Source: Candidatus Iainarchaeum sp. (GTDB taxonomy: Archaea; Iainarchaeota; Iainarchaeia; JAADDC01). Taken from it: a stretch of 8,023 nucleotides of DNA. Where the stretch lies: assembly GCA_013154145.1 (NCBI GenBank), contig JAADDC010000016.1, forward strand, positions 1-8,023, given 5' to 3'. The notes below the pieces were generated by a model. It was not told where the DNA came from and made no database searches. It saw nothing but the letters and a program-made list of their open reading frames with translations. Shown here piece by piece: positions 5,687-8,023 of this stretch (positions are counted from its first letter, which is position 1; the number at the start of each line of letters is the position of its first letter). A program made the position numbers and the translations under genes.

Positions 5687-7125
5687 TTGGTCAGCTCGGC
5701 GAACTCCTCGACTTCCTCGGTCTCCTCGACTTCCCTGCCCTTCTTGATGATCAGCGCCACGATCAGCGCAATCACTATGGCGGCAATGATGATGCCCAGC
5801 ACGGAGCCACCGGTGCCGGCGGTGGCATAGCCGGTTATGGCGCTCTTCTTGAGTTCAACGGTCTTCTGGGCAATGACCGTCCCGTCGGGTGCCACCAGCC
5901 TGATGATGGCAGTACCGTCCACGGCGTTGTCCTCGGGCACGAAGGTCACTTCAACGGTCTTGGCCTCGTAGGCACCCAGGTCAAAGGTCTCGGGCGTCGC
6001 GGTGTACTTCCAGCCGGCGGGGGCAATCACCTCAACGGTGACGCCGTAGTAGGTCTTGCCGCCGTTGTTCACCGTCAGGGTCACCGTGTAGCCCTCGGTG
6101 GTGGTAGTCTCCTGGGCAACCGTCTCGCTCTTGGAGACCAGCTCAATGGTGGTGTACTTGCACTTGAGCTCAGCGCCGTAAACGTCTTTCACACAGATCT
6201 TGGACAGGAAGGTGCCCGTCCTGAGTACCCTGTCGGCGGTGACGTAACCCTTCATGGCCACGGTCTCGCCGGGCATGATGGTGTACTCGTCGGAGGTTAT
6301 GTCAACACCCAGTGGTAGCTCCCTGCCGTCCAGCACCACCGTGATCTCGGAGGCACCGTTGTTGGTCACCTTTGCCACGAAGGTGGTCAGCGGAGAGTCA
6401 ACGACGATCCTCTCGGGGATCTCCAGCTCCACCTGGGGCTGCAGTGCCTCGGGGACAGGCATCCTCACCGTGACCTTCTTTTCGACGCCGCCGTCGAAGA
6501 TGGCATAGAAGGTCACGTACTCGGGCAGCAGCTCCTCAACGGGGATCTCTGCCACCACTTCGACGGTCCTGTAGGGCTTCACCACCACAGGGTTGGTCTC
6601 GAAGGTCACCCTGCCGTAGTCACTGTCCAGGGTGGCGGAGACGGTGCTGGGGCTCATGTTACTAATGTAAAGGGTCACGTAAACGGTGGCGTCCGTCACC
6701 TCCACTTTCTTGTAGCCGAAGACCACGTCGGGGAGGGTGGATGCCAGCACACCCTTGTAGACGTGGAAGCAGTACTGCTTGGACTCGACGAGCTCGCCGG
6801 TGTCGGCCCTGTAAACGCTGATGTCAAGGGTGTAGTACTCGTCAACCACCATGGTGGGTGCAGTGATCTTCACCCAGCGGGTGGCGGTCTTGTTGGCCTC
6901 CAGGTAAAGGGTTATCTCGCTGGGATAGACGTTGAGGCCGTCACTGGTCAGCGTCACGATGTAGGTGCCGCTGACGGGCTGCTCCACGGCGAGGACGTAC
7001 ATCTGGGTCTCGCCGGGCTTCAGGAGGGTACACTCGTCGGCGGTACCCGAAAGAAACACAGAGGCGTTAACCATCCCCAGGGTGAGCAGTAACCCCAGGG
7101 CCAGCAACACCCTCTTCCACACCAT
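5677..7125 (-). CDS. Secreted, membrane-anchored surface protein with Ig-like repeats
   Basis: From ATG 7125 the 482-residue protein has a signal peptide (MVWKRVLLALGLLLTLG, probable cleavage near residue 21), about four beta-sandwich domains (roughly 23-125, 126-226, 227-335 and 336-427), one C-terminal transmembrane helix (about 442-460) and a 22-residue cytoplasmic tail rich in glutamate. The third and fourth domains look like CARDB/NEW3-type modules (KVTNNGASEITVVLDG; LTVNNGGKTYYGVTVEV). Cysteines occur as two possible disulfide pairs (C32/C119 and C311/C322), and N-x-S/T sequons are at N78 and N156. A role in the cell envelope is inferred. GAGGTGA lies four bases before ATG 7125; GTG 7158 would add 11 residues before the signal peptide and is less likely. 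The gene stands alone with its own terminator and diverges from a TrmB-like regulator. Confidence 0.85.
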   Translation of the reverse strand: MVWKRVLLALGLLLTLGMVNASVFLSGTADECTLLKPGETQMYVLAVEQPVSGTYIVTLTSDGLNVYPSEITLYLEANKTATRWVKITAPTMVVDEYYTLDISVYRADTGELVESKQYCFHVYKGVLASTLPDVVFGYKKVEVTDATVYVTLYISNMSPSTVSATLDSDYGRVTFETNPVVVKPYRTVEVVAEIPVEELLPEYVTFYAIFDGGVEKKVTVRMPVPEALQPQVELEIPERIVVDSPLTTFVAKVTNNGASEITVVLDGRELPLGVDITSDEYTIMPGETVAMKGYVTADRVLRTGTFLSKICVKDVYGAELKCKYTTIELVSKSETVAQETTTTEGYTVTLTVNNGGKTYYGVTVEVIAPAGWKYTATPETFDLGAYEAKTVEVTFVPEDNAVDGTAIIRLVAPDGTVIAQKTVELKKSAITGYATAGTGGSVLGIIIAAIVIALIVALIIKKGREVEETEEVEEFAELTKKE

Positions 7126-7129
7126 ACTC

Positions 7130-7136
7130 TCACCTC
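7130..7136 (-). promoter_or_regulatory. Strong ribosome binding site of the surface-protein gene
   Basis: The minus strand reads GAGGTGA, seven bases complementary to the conserved archaeal 16S 3' end, with four bases to ATG 7125. It decides the start and contrasts with the other first-in-operon genes here, most of which appear leaderless. Confidence 0.7.
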
Positions 7137-7159
7137 TTGTAACCACCATCCAGTTCACC

Positions 7160-7208
7160 TATGTAGTATCTACCAGCATAAGTATTAAATATGACACCCC
7201 TCTACATA
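7160..7208. promoter_or_regulatory. Divergent promoter with candidate operator half-sites
   Basis: The gap between the surface-protein gene and the regulator has one symmetric AT-rich box, TATT-A-AATA (7183-7191), able to serve both strands. On its two sides lie TATGTAG (7160-7166) and its exact inverse CTACATA (7202-7208). The left copy also belongs to a compact palindrome, GTAG-TAT-CTAC (7163-7173). Both sites fall near the expected transcription start of each gene, a location suited to repression. Binding by the neighbouring regulator is inferred. Confidence 0.45.
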
Positions 7209-7222
7209 TCACGGTGGTGGAT

Positions 7223-7957
7223 ATGAACTACATGGACGAGCTCGTCTCCCTTTTGAGAAGTATCGGTCTCAACCAGTACGAGGCCCGAACCTACGCGTCC
7301 CTGCTCCTCTTTGGCGACCTCACCGCCGGCGAGCTCAGCAACCGGGCAGGGCTCCCCAGACCCCGGGTCTACGACATTGTGAACAACTTAGTGAAGAAGG
7401 GCTTCGTCCTCGTTCAGCCGGGCAGGCCCGTCAAGTACAGGGCCGTTCCCCCCGAGGAGGCCATCGAAAATTACATAAAACTCAAGAAGGAGCTCTTCGA
7501 GAAGGAAGTGGAGAAGATACGCAACGTGGGCAAGGAGCTCCAGCGCATGGACCTGAACACCAAGAAGGAGAAGGAGTCAACGGGCTTCTGGCTCCTGAAC
7601 ACGGACAACCTGCTCCGCTCCCGCCTCCAGAGCATGCTTCAGAACAGCACCAACGAGATCGTTGTGGCCCTCCCCACGGACTTCCTCCTGGAGTACTACG
7701 GCGTCATAGCGCCCTACCTGGAGGAGGCCACCAACCGGGGCGTCCGGGTGAAGATGATCGTCCCCAAGGGCGTCTCCGGCACCATCGTCGTCCCCGGCGA
7801 CATCGACGTCATCGAGACGGACAGCGAGCTCCCGCCCGTCATTCTCGTGGACTCCAAGAAGGCCTTCGTGGGCATACCCAAGGAGAACAGGGGCGTCCTC
7901 GTGGAACACCCGGAATTCTCCAAGGCCTTCAAGCGCATGCTCGAGTCCGTTCTTTAA
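7223..7957 (+). CDS. TrmB-family transcriptional regulator
   Basis: This 244-residue protein has the TrmB layout. The N-terminal winged helix (about residues 4-75) includes LLRSIGLNQYEARTYASLL, LTAGELSNRAGLPRPRVYDIVNNLVKKGFV and the wing QPGRPVKYRAVPP. A charged helix (about 78-112), likely a dimerising coiled coil, follows. The C-terminal domain (about 120-244) has alternating strands and helices and resembles the phospholipase-D-like effector domain of this family; the VDSKKAFVG segment lacks the catalytic histidine, so it is probably a sensor, not an enzyme. TrmB proteins often respond to sugars, but no ligand can be read here. The frame is open far upstream, but ATG 7223 gives the normal family start and lies after GGTGGTG; ATG 7232 is the alternative. 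It diverges from the surface-protein gene, its most obvious target besides itself. Confidence 0.88.
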   Translation: MNYMDELVSLLRSIGLNQYEARTYASLLLFGDLTAGELSNRAGLPRPRVYDIVNNLVKKGFVLVQPGRPVKYRAVPPEEAIENYIKLKKELFEKEVEKIRNVGKELQRMDLNTKKEKESTGFWLLNTDNLLRSRLQSMLQNSTNEIVVALPTDFLLEYYGVIAPYLEEATNRGVRVKMIVPKGVSGTIVVPGDIDVIETDSELPPVILVDSKKAFVGIPKENRGVLVEHPEFSKAFKRMLESVL

Positions 7958-7958
7958 C
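7952..7958 (+). promoter_or_regulatory. Predicted TATA-like box of the methyltransferase, overlapping the regulator stop codon
   Basis: CTTTAAC spans the last codon and TAA stop of the regulator. Its TTAA core (7954-7957) has its midpoint at 7955.5, 24.5 bases before GTG 7980, the same spacing as at other leaderless starts in this window. Confidence 0.45.
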
Positions 7959-7960
7959 CC

Positions 7961-7978
7961 TTCTTTCTAACTTCTTTT
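7961..7978 (+). terminator. Pyrimidine/T-rich termination region after the regulator gene
   Basis: TTCTTTCTAACTTCTTTT follows the regulator stop by three bases, with no hairpin. Short T-rich tracts of this kind terminate archaeal transcription. It lies between the stop codon and the next start, so it may also be part of the next promoter's initiation region. Confidence 0.4.
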
Positions 7979-7979
7979 C

Positions 7980-8023
7980 GTGAGGGTGCTGGACCTATTC
8001 GCCGGCAGTGGCGGCTTCTCCCG
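7980..8023 (+). CDS. Probable C5-cytosine DNA methyltransferase, first 14 codons only
   Basis: From GTG 7980 the frame reads (M)RVLDLFAGSGGFS before the window ends. D-L-F-A-G-x-G-G-F-S within the first few residues is motif I, the S-adenosylmethionine loop, of C5-cytosine DNA methyltransferases, which usually begin almost directly with it. RNA methyltransferases have related loops but normally further from the N-terminus. The catalytic P-C motif and target-recognition domain lie outside the window, so specificity and any partner nuclease are unknown. GTG 7986 is a second possible start. Confidence 0.6.
   Translation, partial: MRVLDLFAGSGGFS

Noticed and set aside
6965..7222. Upstream extension of the TrmB-like regulator frame (86 extra residues)
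   Set aside because: It runs antisense through the surface-protein signal peptide and across the divergent promoter; ATG 7223 gives the normal family length.
1..8023. tRNA or rRNA genes, CRISPR arrays, insertion sequences or integration sites
   Set aside because: I saw no cloverleaf-like stretch, regularly spaced repeat, transposase or long terminal inverted repeat; nearly all bases are in genes with short gaps.

Overview
The window is archaeal. It carries the signature archaeal genes for diphthine synthase, a homotetramer-sized tRNA-splicing endonuclease, a DUF357 protein, an archaetidylinositol-phosphate-synthase-like enzyme, an Fe-S XPD/Rad3-type helicase and a TrmB-family regulator. The sequence is clearly G+C rich and tightly packed. 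Genes overlap by a few bases, and starts follow archaeal rules: TATA-like boxes without a leader for first genes, GGTG-type ribosome binding sites inside operons. The splicing endonuclease is the single-subunit-length form typical of Euryarchaeota. The exact lineage cannot be read from this window; a euryarchaeal-type thermophile is only a guess.

Layout. (1) Positions 1-173, minus strand: 5' end of a Trm5-like tRNA m1G37 methyltransferase, divergent from (2) a plus-strand operon at 222-2726: diphthine synthase (dphB), DUF357 protein, CDP-alcohol phosphatidyltransferase, a membrane-anchored beta-sandwich protein and a DedA/VTT membrane protein. All junctions are overlaps or gaps of a few bases. 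(3) A minus-strand XPD/Rad3-like helicase at 2707-4539 converges on this operon with a 20-bp coding overlap. (4) Divergent from the helicase is a two-gene operon at 4604-5651: a winged-helix protein of unknown function and tRNA-splicing endonuclease EndA. (5) A minus-strand secreted or anchored Ig-like surface protein at 5677-7125 has its own ribosome binding site and a hairpin plus T-run terminator. (6) Divergent from it is a TrmB-like regulator at 7223-7957, with an inverted repeat between them that could be the operator. (7) At the right edge, from 7980, is the very start of a probable C5-cytosine DNA methyltransferase.

How the parts fit. The left and middle blocks are housekeeping. Trm5, DphB and EndA serve tRNA and elongation-factor maturation, and the helicase serves DNA repair or genome maintenance. 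The lipid enzyme, beta-sandwich protein and VTT protein form a plausible membrane module inside the dphB operon. The right block is more accessory: a probably well-expressed surface protein facing a candidate dedicated regulator, then a DNA methyltransferase that could belong to a restriction system outside the window. The clearest genome-scale regularity is a TTAA promoter core whose midpoint lies 24.5-25.5 bases from the start codon of each of five leaderless genes. The surface protein and its regulator instead have leaders.
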